Assembly (NCBI GenBank): GCA_040218145.1
Contig: JAVJQK010000075.1
Span: 1-64,000, forward strand
Origin: Sandaracinaceae bacterium
Lineage (GTDB): Bacteria; Myxococcota_A; Polyangia; Polyangiales; Sandaracinaceae
DNA length: 64,000 bases
Reading direction: 5' to 3'
Shown here: piece by piece, positions 46,810-54,915 of the stretch
Layout: the number at the start of each line of letters is the position of its first letter
How positions within the stretch are numbered: position 1 is the stretch's first letter
The notes under the pieces: generated by a model
Told to the model about the DNA's origin: nothing
The model's database searches: none
What the model saw: only the letters and a program-made list of their open reading frames with translations
Program-made: the position numbers and the translations under genes

Positions 46810-47018
46810 GTGGGCCCCCCGCTCATAACACGGGGGGACGCTCGCCATCGCTTCCCCGCCCGCGCCCGGGCGAGGCTGCAGCCACCTCCCACCTGCCCCT
46901 GCCCCTGCCCCTGCCCGCGAGTCGGCTAGAAGACGGCACACTGGCCGCTCGAGCAAGTCGTCTCGATGCCCGTCGCGCACATCGAGAGCCGGGCATGGGC
47001 ACGGTCGAGGGCAAGGGG
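46810..47018. other. Upstream spacer of the antiporter, with G-quadruplex motif
   Basis: No gene. Four C-runs at 46896-46916 separated by TG mean four G-runs with two-base loops on the antiporter sense strand, about 87 bases before its start: a tight G-quadruplex motif. A looser G-rich stretch lies on the plus strand at 46991-47021. Confidence 0.6.
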
Positions 47019-47060
47019 CAGGCAGGCTGAAGAACGCTCGCGCTCTCTTCAGCCTGCCTG
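47019..47060. repeat. Perfect 15-bp inverted repeat
   Basis: CAGGCAGGCTGAAGA (47019-47033) and its exact complement (47046-47060) enclose a 12-base loop. It ends on the base where the larger palindrome begins. There is no T-tract on either strand, so it is not a typical intrinsic terminator. Confidence 0.85.
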
Positions 47061-47225
47061 CTAGTGCGGAGATCTGACCGGTAGAAGGGGAGATGGCGCT
47101 GGACCGGCGCTTCAGGGCAAGGCGCGACGACGAGTCGATGCACCGCATCGGCGAGGAGGAGCAACGCCGCCCTGGAGCGTCGGGTCAAGCCAGCTCCCTT
47201 CTACCGGGATGGATCTCGCACTAGC
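47060..47225. repeat. 166-bp near-palindrome, MITE-like or structured RNA
   Basis: The ends are GCTAGTGCG and CGCACTAGC, exact complements. Inward, GGTAGAAGGGGAG (left) faces CTCCCTTCTACC (right) and CTTCAGGGC faces GCCCTGGAG. The centre is GATGC-ACC-GCATC at 47137-47149, so the arms match, with mismatches, over the whole length and the centre is at the middle. It has no coding content. It ends nine bases before the start of the gene at 47234. It could be a miniature inverted-repeat element or a folded 5' leader. Confidence 0.75.
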
Positions 47226-47233
47226 GTGGACGA

Positions 47234-47809
47234 ATGATCGACGACGTCCGCCGCGCGCTCTCCGAGGAAGGCATGCTGCTCGTCCAGGACGCGACGCTGC
47301 CGAGCCTGGTGAGCCTCGTCGCAGGCGAGCCGGTGGCGGGCTCCTGGTGGGGGCACCCGAAGAGCGAGGCCATCTTCGCGACCCTCACCGCGATCGAGGA
47401 CGACCCGGACGTCGCGCGCTTCAAGCTGCTCGATGGCAAGGTGTGTCTCGTGCGCCGCCCCCTGTGGTCCGCGCTCGCGTGTATCGGCCGCGCGAAGGAG
47501 CCCTGGCAGATGGACGGGCTCAGCGCGTTCGCGGCCGCGCTCCTGGCGCGCGTGGACGCGGGCGAGCGGGTGCAGGAGACCGGGCCGCACGTGAAGGAGC
47601 TCGAGCGGCGGCTCCTCTGCGTCGGGGACCAGAAGCACGTCGAGACGGGCGAGCACCGGACCGAGCTGCTCGGCTGGAAGACCTTCGCCAAGGAGCACGA
47701 CGTGTCGCTGCGGCGCCGCTCGACGGCCAAGGCCAAGTCCGAGCTCGAGGCGATCCGCGATCGCTGGGCCGACGCGCGCGGCCGACGCGCCAAGCTGCCC
47801 TGGGGCTGA
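47234..47809 (+). CDS. Hypothetical protein
   Basis: A 191-aa soluble protein with good codon use for this genome. It has a central LVAGEPVAGSWWGHPKSEAI segment, a DDPDVARFKLLDGKVCLVRR strand pair and a basic, helical C-terminus. No family is recognised. The ATG lies nine bases after the 166-bp palindrome, so the palindrome must form its leader or hold its promoter; no clear ribosome site is seen. It ends six bases from the convergent regulator gene. Confidence 0.75.
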   Translation: MIDDVRRALSEEGMLLVQDATLPSLVSLVAGEPVAGSWWGHPKSEAIFATLTAIEDDPDVARFKLLDGKVCLVRRPLWSALACIGRAKEPWQMDGLSAFAAALLARVDAGERVQETGPHVKELERRLLCVGDQKHVETGEHRTELLGWKTFAKEHDVSLRRRSTAKAKSELEAIRDRWADARGRRAKLPWG

Positions 47810-47815
47810 GACCCC

Positions 47816-48772
47816 TCAGGACAGCTCGAAGAGCTGCACGTTGGCGACCGCGACCACCTCGCTCGGCTCGCTCGCGTCGACCAGCTGCCGCAGCGCCTGC
47901 ATGTACCGGACGTGCAGCGCGCGCAGCTTCTCGTAGTCCGCGCGAGAGAGCGCCACGACGGCCCACGAGAAGAGCCCGTCGTCGCCCTGCGCGAGCCGCG
48001 CGCGGCCGGCGTCGACCCAGTGGAGCTTCAGCCGGCGCCGCATCTCCTCGCTCGCCATCGAGGTGTCCACCGCCACCGGCTCGGTCGCCCAGCGCTCGCC
48101 CTGCCAGCGCACGAGCCCCGCGGCCGCGAGCGCCGCGACCGACGCCTCCTCCTCGGCGCGCGAGATGCGCAGCCGCCGCGCGAGCCAGCCCACGCGGTGA
48201 CGCCGGAGCCGGCGATAGTCGCGCGTCTCGAGCTGTCGCAGGATGGCCTGTGACCATGGATGCACGAACGCGACGTTGCGGCGGGTGGTCAGCTCCTTCC
48301 AGGCGCCCTCGATCTCGGGCAGCTCCGCGGGCGGCGCGAGCGCGACCGCGAAGTCGACGACGCGGAAGGTGAGCGCCTCGATGAGCTCGAGCAGCTCCGA
48401 CGCGCGCGGCTCGCTCTGCCCACGCAGCCAGCGAGAGGCCGTGTAGCGGCTGACCCCGCAGCGCTCCGCGACGTCGACGATGCGCGTCTCGCCGCGGAGC
48501 TGCGCGAGCAGCGCGGCGACGCCCTCGGGGCGGCAGAGGTCCACGTCCTCGAGGCGCACCGGGAAGCTCGACAGCGCCGCCTCCGGCTCGCCGCCCGTGC
48601 GCGCGACGATGCGGAAGAGCTCGGACGCGGAGGGCTCTCGGCGCCCGCTCTCCCACGTGTAGAGCACGTTGGAGCGGTACCCGAGGCGGCGGCTCAGGGC
48701 GGTCTGGGAGCGATGGGCGCGCCGGGCCCGGACGAGCTCGCGCACCAGCTGGCCGGCATCGAAGGGCAACAT
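47816..48772 (-). CDS. HTH regulator, TIGR02147/DUF4423-like
   Basis: A 318-aa protein. An N-terminal Xre-type helix-turn-helix (about 8-60: ARRAHRSQTALSRRLGYRSN, VLYTWESGRREPSASEL) is followed by a second HTH-like segment (VDVAERCGVSRYTASRWLRG). A C-terminal region has the pattern of TIGR02147 proteins (FVHPWSQAILRQLETRDYR, RRLRISRAEEEASVAALAAA, GLVRWQGERW). Such regulators are common in myxobacteria and Bdellovibrio. CAGATACG repeats upstream may be its operator. TATAT lies only about 11 bases before the ATG, so the message may be nearly leaderless. Confidence 0.82.
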   Translation of the reverse strand: MLPFDAGQLVRELVRARRAHRSQTALSRRLGYRSNVLYTWESGRREPSASELFRIVARTGGEPEAALSSFPVRLEDVDLCRPEGVAALLAQLRGETRIVDVAERCGVSRYTASRWLRGQSEPRASELLELIEALTFRVVDFAVALAPPAELPEIEGAWKELTTRRNVAFVHPWSQAILRQLETRDYRRLRRHRVGWLARRLRISRAEEEASVAALAAAGLVRWQGERWATEPVAVDTSMASEEMRRRLKLHWVDAGRARLAQGDDGLFSWAVVALSRADYEKLRALHVRYMQALRQLVDASEPSEVVAVANVQLFELS

Positions 48773-48790
48773 GACGCCTGGGATATATGT

Positions 48791-48840
48791 CAGATACGCA
48801 CATCGATGCCCATCTACGGCAGACGAAAAGTGCAGATACG
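48791..48840. promoter_or_regulatory. Paired CAGATACG sites between divergent genes
   Basis: CAGATACG occurs at 48791-48798 and 48833-48840, 42 bases apart, which is four DNA turns, so both would face the same side. A related CAGACGAAAAG lies between them. They are in the 123-base spacer between the regulator and the lipoprotein gene at 48896, a likely operator region. Confidence 0.45.
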
Positions 48841-48895
48841 AAAGAGCGCGCCCTGGTCGGGGTGACGGCGGTTGGCTAGGTTGGGCACGAACGAG

Positions 48896-49471
48896 ATGCT
48901 GCGCCTGCTGTTCCAGATCGGACTCTCCGCCTCGCTGCTCGCCGGATGTGCGGGCGGACAGACGGGCGAGATCACGGAGCTGGGGGCGTGCCGCGTCGCG
49001 ATCGGCGAGGTGGCGATCGACGCCGCGTCCGAGGCGGGATCGTCGGCGGAGGCGCAGCTGAGCGCGCTCACGAGCGAGCTCTCGGGCACGCTCGCGTGGA
49101 CCGACGCCGGCCGGGCGCCCGCCGCCGTCACGGTCAGCGTCGCGCTCTCGGGTCAGCCGGCCACGCTCGTCGGCGGCGACGGCTGCGCGCGCCCCTTCCT
49201 CGACGCCCCGGTGCAGATCACCGTGCGGACCGACGACGGCGCGCTCGACGAGGTCCTGGATGGCGTGCTCGTGCTGCAGGACGCGGGCGCCGCCGCGGCC
49301 CGGGCGCGGCTCCCGCTCTCCGCGCTGCGCGGCAGCCTCGCGCTCGAGGGCGTCGACCCGACGCGCGCCACCGTGCTGCTCGAGCTGAACCTGATGGCCG
49401 AGACCCTCTCCGGCCAGCTCTTCGTGCGCCCGAGCGACGAAGAGGACGAGCGCCGCCTGGGCGCTCTCTGA
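48896..49471 (+). CDS. Predicted lipoprotein, function unknown
   Basis: A 191-aa lipoprotein (SASLLAGCAGG) with a beta-rich mature part (GTLAWTDAGRAPAAVTVSVA, PVQITVRTDDGALDEVLDGV) that may be an Ig-like or CHRD-like sandwich. No family is recognised. A TTG eight codons upstream is an alternative start. It is divergent from the regulator at 47816. Confidence 0.75.
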   Translation: MLRLLFQIGLSASLLAGCAGGQTGEITELGACRVAIGEVAIDAASEAGSSAEAQLSALTSELSGTLAWTDAGRAPAAVTVSVALSGQPATLVGGDGCARPFLDAPVQITVRTDDGALDEVLDGVLVLQDAGAAAARARLPLSALRGSLALEGVDPTRATVLLELNLMAETLSGQLFVRPSDEEDERRLGAL

Positions 49472-49522
49472 TCACCTTACCTTTCTCCGGCGCCAGCCGC
49501 GCCCCCGACGAGGTCCACGAAC

Positions 49523-50623
49523 GTGTCCAGAATCATCTCGATCCTCCTGGCTTCCCTGCTGCTGCTCGCCTGCGGAGACAGCGTCGACGAGCCGAGCGAC
49601 GCCGGCGGCGACGCGGGCACCGACCCGATGGACGCGCGCGTGCCTCCGGACGACGACGCGGGCCGAGACGCGGGCGACCCCGACGGCTGCGTCGACGTGA
49701 CGGTCGAGAACTGGCGGCTCGACAACATGGACGACGTGTCCATCCGCTACCGCGCGCGCATCTCCCCCGAGCTGGGCGGCGAGCCGTGGGACCTCTACCT
49801 CGACTTCCAGCGCTACGACACGGAGTACGTCGGCACCTTCCCGCTCGGCGAAGGCCAGGACGACAACTTCGGCGGGTGCGCGCGCTGCGTGGTCGCGTTC
49901 TTCGGCACCATGCTCGGCCGCGGCTACTTCGCCTCGGAGGGCACGCTCGAGCTGCGCGAGGATCCGTTCACGCAGAAGCTCGACGCCACGCTGACCGACG
50001 CGCGCCTCATCGAGGTGACCATCGAGGCCGACGCGACCGGCGCGCTCATCTCCACCCCGGTGCCCGGGGGCGCGTGCCTCGACCTCGAGGTCACCACCGT
50101 GGACCAGAACTTCCCGAGCCCCGGCTGGACCTGCCCCAACGAGCAGTTCAACGACGACGCCGTCTGCCACTGCGGCTGCGGCGCCTGGGACCCCGACTGC
50201 GGCGAGCAGTGCCCCTTCCCGCCCGACCCGAGCTGCGACCCGACCCCGCTCCCGGTCGAGGGCTGCGGCGATGGCGAGATCTGCACGCCCGAAGGCATGT
50301 GCTCGGTCACCTGCGACCACCCCACCCGCGTGCCCTGCGAGAGCGGCGTCTGCGGCTTCTCCGCGGACGGAGACCGGTGCCTGACCCCGAGCCGCGATCG
50401 CATCGACTCCGCGGCGCTCGGCGAGCTCTGCACGCCCGGGAACTTCATGTGTGGGGTCGACTCCGAGAGCTTCGCGATGGGGATCTGCGACGACCTCGAC
50501 GAGTGGCTGTGCCGCCCGATCTGCTTCTCGGACGCCGACTGCCCGATCGCCGGGGAGTCCTGCTACACGCTCTTCACCAGCGATCGCGGCTTCTGCCGCC
50601 CGCCGCCTCCCTCCGAAGGCTGA
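49523..50623 (+). CDS. Cys-rich surface lipoprotein
   Basis: A 366-aa lipoprotein (SLLLLACGD) with an Asp/Ala/Gly linker, a central beta domain (about 55-190) and a Cys-rich C-terminus (CHCGCGAWDPDCGEQC and further pairs) like the disulfide-rich modules often seen on myxobacterial surface proteins. Function unknown. It starts at GTG, 51 bases after the preceding lipoprotein gene. Confidence 0.8.
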   Translation: MSRIISILLASLLLLACGDSVDEPSDAGGDAGTDPMDARVPPDDDAGRDAGDPDGCVDVTVENWRLDNMDDVSIRYRARISPELGGEPWDLYLDFQRYDTEYVGTFPLGEGQDDNFGGCARCVVAFFGTMLGRGYFASEGTLELREDPFTQKLDATLTDARLIEVTIEADATGALISTPVPGGACLDLEVTTVDQNFPSPGWTCPNEQFNDDAVCHCGCGAWDPDCGEQCPFPPDPSCDPTPLPVEGCGDGEICTPEGMCSVTCDHPTRVPCESGVCGFSADGDRCLTPSRDRIDSAALGELCTPGNFMCGVDSESFAMGICDDLDEWLCRPICFSDADCPIAGESCYTLFTSDRGFCRPPPPSEG

Positions 50624-50729
50624 GGCCGGACGCCGCGAAATCTCGGCGCTTCGCGTGGGGATGCTATGCTGACCGCGTCTGAGGGCCCGCTGGCGGGACC
50701 CGGGCGCGGACGCTAAACGACGATCGGCA

Positions 50730-52352
50730 TTGGTGGCAGCTCCCCACGGACAATCGTCAACCTCGACCGCGTGGGCCCGCGCGAAGCTCACGCGTGGCAC
50801 CTCGGGTGGTCAGGTGTGGGAGATCGACGCCAACTACCCCGAGGCACGGCTCTCGCTGGGCAGCGCGAACGACGCGGGCTGGCCCATCGAGGCCCCCGGG
50901 GTGCACGCGCTCCACTGTGAGCTCTTCTGGGACGGCCAGACCCTCTGGGTGGCGGACAGCCACCGCGCGGGGGGCGTCTTTTTGGACGGGAGCCGCGTGC
51001 ACGACTGGGTGCAGGTGCAGGGCCCGTCCGAGCTGCGCTTCGGGCAGGCCTCGCTCGACATCGAGACCTCGGCGCCCATCGGCATGCAGATGGTCTCGAG
51101 CCCGTCCGAGGCGCGCCCGGTGACGGTGACCGACATGGTCGCGCCGCCGGAGGACGCACGCCCGAGCCGGCCGCTCTTCGGGGGCGCGGCGGGGGACGAG
51201 TCGGTGCCCGACCTCGACGCGGAGAAGACGCGCGTCGCGGTGGGCAAGGCCCCCATCGCCCCGGACCACACGCAGATCGCCGCCCCCGGCACGTCGCCCG
51301 CGCCGGCCATGGGCAGCGACCTGCGGCCCCGCCTCGGAGGGGGACCCGCCGCGGCCGCGCACGCGCCCGAGGCGACGCGCATGGTGGCCAACCCCGTCTC
51401 GGCGCCAGCCGCCGGCCTCGGCGCCGCGCCGCCCACCGCCCCGAGCCCCGCCTATCCGCCGCAGCCGCCCGGGTACGGGGCGCCGCCGAACGCGGGATAC
51501 GGCCAACCGCTGCAGGGCTCGCCCGCCCCCGTCGTCGCGCCCCCGCCCGCGCCGCCGCAGTCGATGCCTCCGAGCGCGCCGCCGCCGCCCATGCCCCCGA
51601 TGGCGCAGGCCCCGATGGCGCAGCCCGGGATGGCGCAGGGCGGGATCGCGCCCCCCCAGGCCCCGCACCCGATGACGCCGCCCGGCGCGTCGCCCGGAGG
51701 CTTCGTGGCCCCGCCGGCGGCGCCCCCCGCGGAGCCGAAGAAGCCGCTGCTCGAGCGGCTCTTCAAGAAGAAGGATCCCGCCGCGGCGCCCACCGAAGGC
51801 GACCCCAAGCAGGCGATGCCGCTCCGGACCTGGATCCTGCTCAGCGTCACCGTGCTCGTGACGGTGGGCTGGCTGCTCTGGGACGACACGCCGGAGCCCG
51901 TCGCGCAGCCCCAGGGCGCGCAGCAGACCGCGACGCCGGAGGCGGGCGGCGAGGAGAGCGGCAGCGAGACCGAGGACGGCGCAGAGACGGGGACCGAGGC
52001 GGGCACAGACCCCGAGGCGGGCACAGGGGGCGAGACGAGCGCGGAGGCGGGCAGCACAGGGGCGGGCAGCGACACCGAGCCCGCCGTCGCGCAAGGCGAC
52101 CCAAGCTCGGGCACGCCCGCCGCGTCGGAGGTCTCCGACGTGGACGAGGACGGGACGACCATCGCGCGGCGCGCGGCCGACGCGTACATCGGGGGGCGCC
52201 ATGGCGAGGCCCTCGACCTCTACCGCCGTCTGCTCGCCGCGCACCCGCAGGACGAGACCTACCGCGCGATGGTGCGCATCCTCGTCCGGAACCTGCAAAC
52301 CCGCTGCGTCGACGGAGTGGGCCCCGGAGGAGAGCCATGCGCTTCGCCCTGA
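50730..52352 (+). CDS. FHA-like membrane protein with long Pro/Ala-rich linker
   Basis: A 540-aa protein with an N-terminal FHA-like fold (about 18-115: EARLSLGSANDAGWPIEAPG, VHALHCELFWDGQTLWVADS, FLDGSRV). The phosphothreonine-binding Arg is Ser (LGS for IGR), so binding is doubtful. A Pro/Gln/Met-rich stretch (about 190-330) leads to a basic patch and one membrane helix (WILLSVTVLVTVGWLLW). An acidic outer segment and a short TPR-like tail with two Cys follow. The start is TTG 50730 or GTG 50733; neither has a clear ribosome site. It overlaps the next gene by 16 bases. Confidence 0.8.
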   Translation: MVAAPHGQSSTSTAWARAKLTRGTSGGQVWEIDANYPEARLSLGSANDAGWPIEAPGVHALHCELFWDGQTLWVADSHRAGGVFLDGSRVHDWVQVQGPSELRFGQASLDIETSAPIGMQMVSSPSEARPVTVTDMVAPPEDARPSRPLFGGAAGDESVPDLDAEKTRVAVGKAPIAPDHTQIAAPGTSPAPAMGSDLRPRLGGGPAAAAHAPEATRMVANPVSAPAAGLGAAPPTAPSPAYPPQPPGYGAPPNAGYGQPLQGSPAPVVAPPPAPPQSMPPSAPPPPMPPMAQAPMAQPGMAQGGIAPPQAPHPMTPPGASPGGFVAPPAAPPAEPKKPLLERLFKKKDPAAAPTEGDPKQAMPLRTWILLSVTVLVTVGWLLWDDTPEPVAQPQGAQQTATPEAGGEESGSETEDGAETGTEAGTDPEAGTGGETSAEAGSTGAGSDTEPAVAQGDPSSGTPAASEVSDVDEDGTTIARRAADAYIGGRHGEALDLYRRLLAAHPQDETYRAMVRILVRNLQTRCVDGVGPGGEPCASP

Positions 52353-53026
52353 CCCTCGTCGCCTGCGCCCTCGCGCTCAGCGCGTGTGAAGAGGAGCCGC
52401 CGCCCCCGCCGCGCTACCCCTTCACCTTCACCGCCACCACCGACGGGCAGCCGCTCGAAGGCGTGACCATCCGGGTCAACGAGGCTCCGGCCGGCGAGAC
52501 CAACGGCGAGGGCCTGTTCCGCCAGGATCTCACCGGGCCCGAGGGCGCGCCGGTCAGCGTCGGCGCGAGCTGCCCCGAGGGCTATCACCTCGTCGGCGGC
52601 TCGCAGAGCCACACCCTGCGCCGCGTGGCCAGCCTCGACCCGGCGGTGTCGAACCGCGGCCTCCAGGTCTCGTTCGAGTGCGCGCCCGACTACCGGGAGG
52701 CGGTGGTGGTGGTGCGCACCCACGATCAGACCGACCTGCCCGTGTATCTCGACGGCACCGAGGTCACCCGCACCGACGAGAGCGGCGCCGCCCACCTCCA
52801 CGTGCGCATGCAGCCGAACACCAGCTTCGAGGTCCGCATCGCCACCGCGTCGAACGAGCGGCTGCGCCCGCAGGCGCCGAGCCGGAGCTTCACCATCCCG
52901 AACCACGACGCGATCTTCCAGTTCGACCAGGAGTTCGAGGAGGAGGCGCCGCCGCGCCGCCGTCGCATCCGGCGTCCGCGCCCCGAGCCGGCCGTGCGCC
53001 TGCCGATCCGCATCGGCGGCCGGTAG
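52337..53026 (+). CDS. Predicted lipoprotein, paired with the FHA-like protein
   Basis: A 229-aa lipoprotein (ALALSACEEE) with two beta-sandwich-like repeats (TFTATTDGQPLEGVTIRVNE; VVVRTHDQTDLPVYLDGTEV), resembling carboxypeptidase-regulatory or PEGA folds. The tail is strongly basic (PPRRRRIRRPRPEPAVRLPI). GGAGGAGAG lies before the ATG. It overlaps the 3' end of the FHA-like gene, so the two should be co-translated and may interact in the envelope. Confidence 0.8.
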   Translation: MRFALTLVACALALSACEEEPPPPPRYPFTFTATTDGQPLEGVTIRVNEAPAGETNGEGLFRQDLTGPEGAPVSVGASCPEGYHLVGGSQSHTLRRVASLDPAVSNRGLQVSFECAPDYREAVVVVRTHDQTDLPVYLDGTEVTRTDESGAAHLHVRMQPNTSFEVRIATASNERLRPQAPSRSFTIPNHDAIFQFDQEFEEEAPPRRRRIRRPRPEPAVRLPIRIGGR

Positions 53027-53040
53027 CGGACGACGCCGCC

Positions 53041-53871
53041 TTGCCCAGGCGCTGGATCGACAGGCGCTGGATCAGAGAGCCGGCGCTCCACTTCGCCGCG
53101 CTCGGGGCCGCCCTCTTCCTGCTCCACGGCGCGCTCGCCCCGCCCGAGCCGGCGGACGACGGGGTCACGCCCATCGTCGTCTCGGACGCCTTCCTCGAGG
53201 GGCTGCGTGAGCGCCACCGGCAGCGCGCCGGCAGCGACGCCGAAGACGAGGCGCTGATCGCGGAGTACGCGCGCGACGAGGCCCTGCACCGCGAGGCGCT
53301 CCGGCTGGGGCTCGACCGGGGCGACACGATTGTGCGGCGTCGGCTCATCCAGAAGATGGAGCTGCTCCTGCGCGCCATGGCGGAGCCCGGGCCAGAGACG
53401 CTCGAGCGCGACGCGCTGGCCGCCTACCTCGCCGCGCACCCCGAGCGCTACCGGGCGCCCGACCGCGCCAGCTTCGAGCTCGTGTGGTTCAGCCGCGATC
53501 GGCGGCCGGACGCGGAGGCGGACGCGCGCCAGGCGCTCGCGCGCGCCGAGCTCACGCCTCCCGAGGGCGATCCCTTCTTGCTGGGCTCGCGCTTCGACGA
53601 CCAGACCCGCGAGCAGACGCGCACGCGCCTCGGCCCCGCGCTCGCGGACGCCGCCTTCACGGCGCCGGTCGGCCGTTGGAGCGGCCCCTTCACGACGACG
53701 CGCGGGGTGTTCGCGCTCCACGTCGAGCGGCGCGAGCCAGGCGCGCTGCCCGCCCTCGACGAGGTGCGCGCGGCGGTCTCGCGCGACGCCCGGCGGGAGG
53801 CGACCGAGGAGGCCACGCGCCGCGCGGTGTCGGCCCTGGTCGAGCGCTACGGCGTGGAGCGCGCGCCGTGA
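53041..53871 (+). CDS. Membrane-anchored parvulin-type prolyl isomerase
   Basis: A 276-aa protein with one N-terminal membrane helix (ALHFAALGAALFLLHGAL) and a SurA/PpiC-like layout: helical chaperone part (LIAEYARDEALHREALRLGL) then a rotamase-like domain (RASFELVWFSRDRR, GSRFDDQTREQ, ALADAAFTAPVGRWSGPFTT, GVFALHVERR). It should help proteins fold outside the inner membrane. The start TTG at 53041 is inferred from the helix position. Its stop overlaps the GTG of the HupE/UreJ gene. Confidence 0.82.
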   Translation: MPRRWIDRRWIREPALHFAALGAALFLLHGALAPPEPADDGVTPIVVSDAFLEGLRERHRQRAGSDAEDEALIAEYARDEALHREALRLGLDRGDTIVRRRLIQKMELLLRAMAEPGPETLERDALAAYLAAHPERYRAPDRASFELVWFSRDRRPDAEADARQALARAELTPPEGDPFLLGSRFDDQTREQTRTRLGPALADAAFTAPVGRWSGPFTTTRGVFALHVERREPGALPALDEVRAAVSRDARREATEEATRRAVSALVERYGVERAP

Positions 53872-54848
53872 GAGCCGTCGGGCTGGCGCTCGCGCTCGGG
53901 ATCGCGCTGACCCCCGCCTTCGCGGCCGCGCACCCGCTCTCCTTCGGGGTCCTGCACGTCACCGAGCGGGCCGACCGCGTCGCGCTCTCGTTCCGCTACT
54001 CGGGCACCGAGGGCTCGCCCCGCGCGGCGACGCCCCGGCTCCCCGCCCGCTGTCGCTACCTGTCTCCGCCGCGGCCCGAGCCGATCGAAGGTGGCGTGTC
54101 CCTGCGGGCCTGGCTGCGCTGCGAGGGCGGCGTGCGGGGCGCGGCGTTCGGGGCGGACGGGCTCGACGGCGCGCAGCTCATGGTGCGGATCGAGGCCGCG
54201 GACGGGGAGATCGCCACCGGGCTGATCGATCATGACGGCGACGCGGTGCGGCTGGAGACCGTCACCGAGGCCCCCGCAGAGATCGTCGGCACCTACCTCG
54301 CGCTCGGCGTCGAGCACATCGCGCTCGGCTTCGATCACCTGCTCTTCCTCCTCGGCCTCCTGCTGCTGCTCGACCGGTGGCGGACCCGCCTCGCGGCCAC
54401 GCTCGCCTTCACCGTCGGGCACGGCGTGACGCTCGCGCTCGTGACCCTGAGCGCGGTCGAGGTCCCGAGCGGCCCGGTGGAGGCCGTCATCGCGTTGTCG
54501 ATCGTGCTCGTGGCCGTGGAGCTCGCGCGGAACAGGCGCTGGCGCCCGGGCCACGCGTGGGCGGTGGCGGGCGGCTTCGGGCTCCTCCACGGGCTCGGCT
54601 TCGCGGGCGCCCTGGCCGAGGTCGGCGTCCCGCGGGGCGCGGTGGCCCCGGCGCTGCTCGGGTTCAACCTCGGGGTCGAGCTCGGGCAGCTCGCGATCGT
54701 GGGGCTGTTCGGGCTGGCCCTGCTCGCGCTCGCGCGCCTCCCCCGCTGGGCCCCCTCCGCCGCCCGCGCGCGCCTCGGCCTCGCCTACGTGATAGGCCCC
54801 CTGGCCGCCGCCCTCGTGTTCGCCCGCGTCGCGAGCTGGTGGCCCTGA
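53868..54848 (+). CDS. HupE/UreJ-family membrane protein
   Basis: A 326-aa protein with a cleavable signal (LALALGIALTPAFAAAHPLS), an extracytoplasmic beta domain (about 25-140) and a C-terminal HupE/UreJ-type membrane region of six or seven helices. It holds the His-rich marks LGVEHIALGFDHLLFLLGLL, FTVGHGVTLAL and GLLHGLGFAGAL. Family members are linked to nickel or other metal uptake. The GTGA overlap with the prolyl isomerase gene implies coupled translation, a pairing I believe recurs in other genomes. Confidence 0.9.
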   Translation: MRAVGLALALGIALTPAFAAAHPLSFGVLHVTERADRVALSFRYSGTEGSPRAATPRLPARCRYLSPPRPEPIEGGVSLRAWLRCEGGVRGAAFGADGLDGAQLMVRIEAADGEIATGLIDHDGDAVRLETVTEAPAEIVGTYLALGVEHIALGFDHLLFLLGLLLLLDRWRTRLAATLAFTVGHGVTLALVTLSAVEVPSGPVEAVIALSIVLVAVELARNRRWRPGHAWAVAGGFGLLHGLGFAGALAEVGVPRGAVAPALLGFNLGVELGQLAIVGLFGLALLALARLPRWAPSAARARLGLAYVIGPLAAALVFARVASWWP

Positions 54849-54915
54849 TCGGCGTCGATCACGCGCATCGCGACTCGACGCCTACCCTCCATTCGCGGTA
54901 CCCATTCCTCTCCTC

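Noticed and set aside
43957-46929. 990-aa plus-strand open frame opposite the histidine kinase and antiporter
   Set aside because: It is antisense to two intact genes and has Arg/Glu/His-rich composition without any domain.
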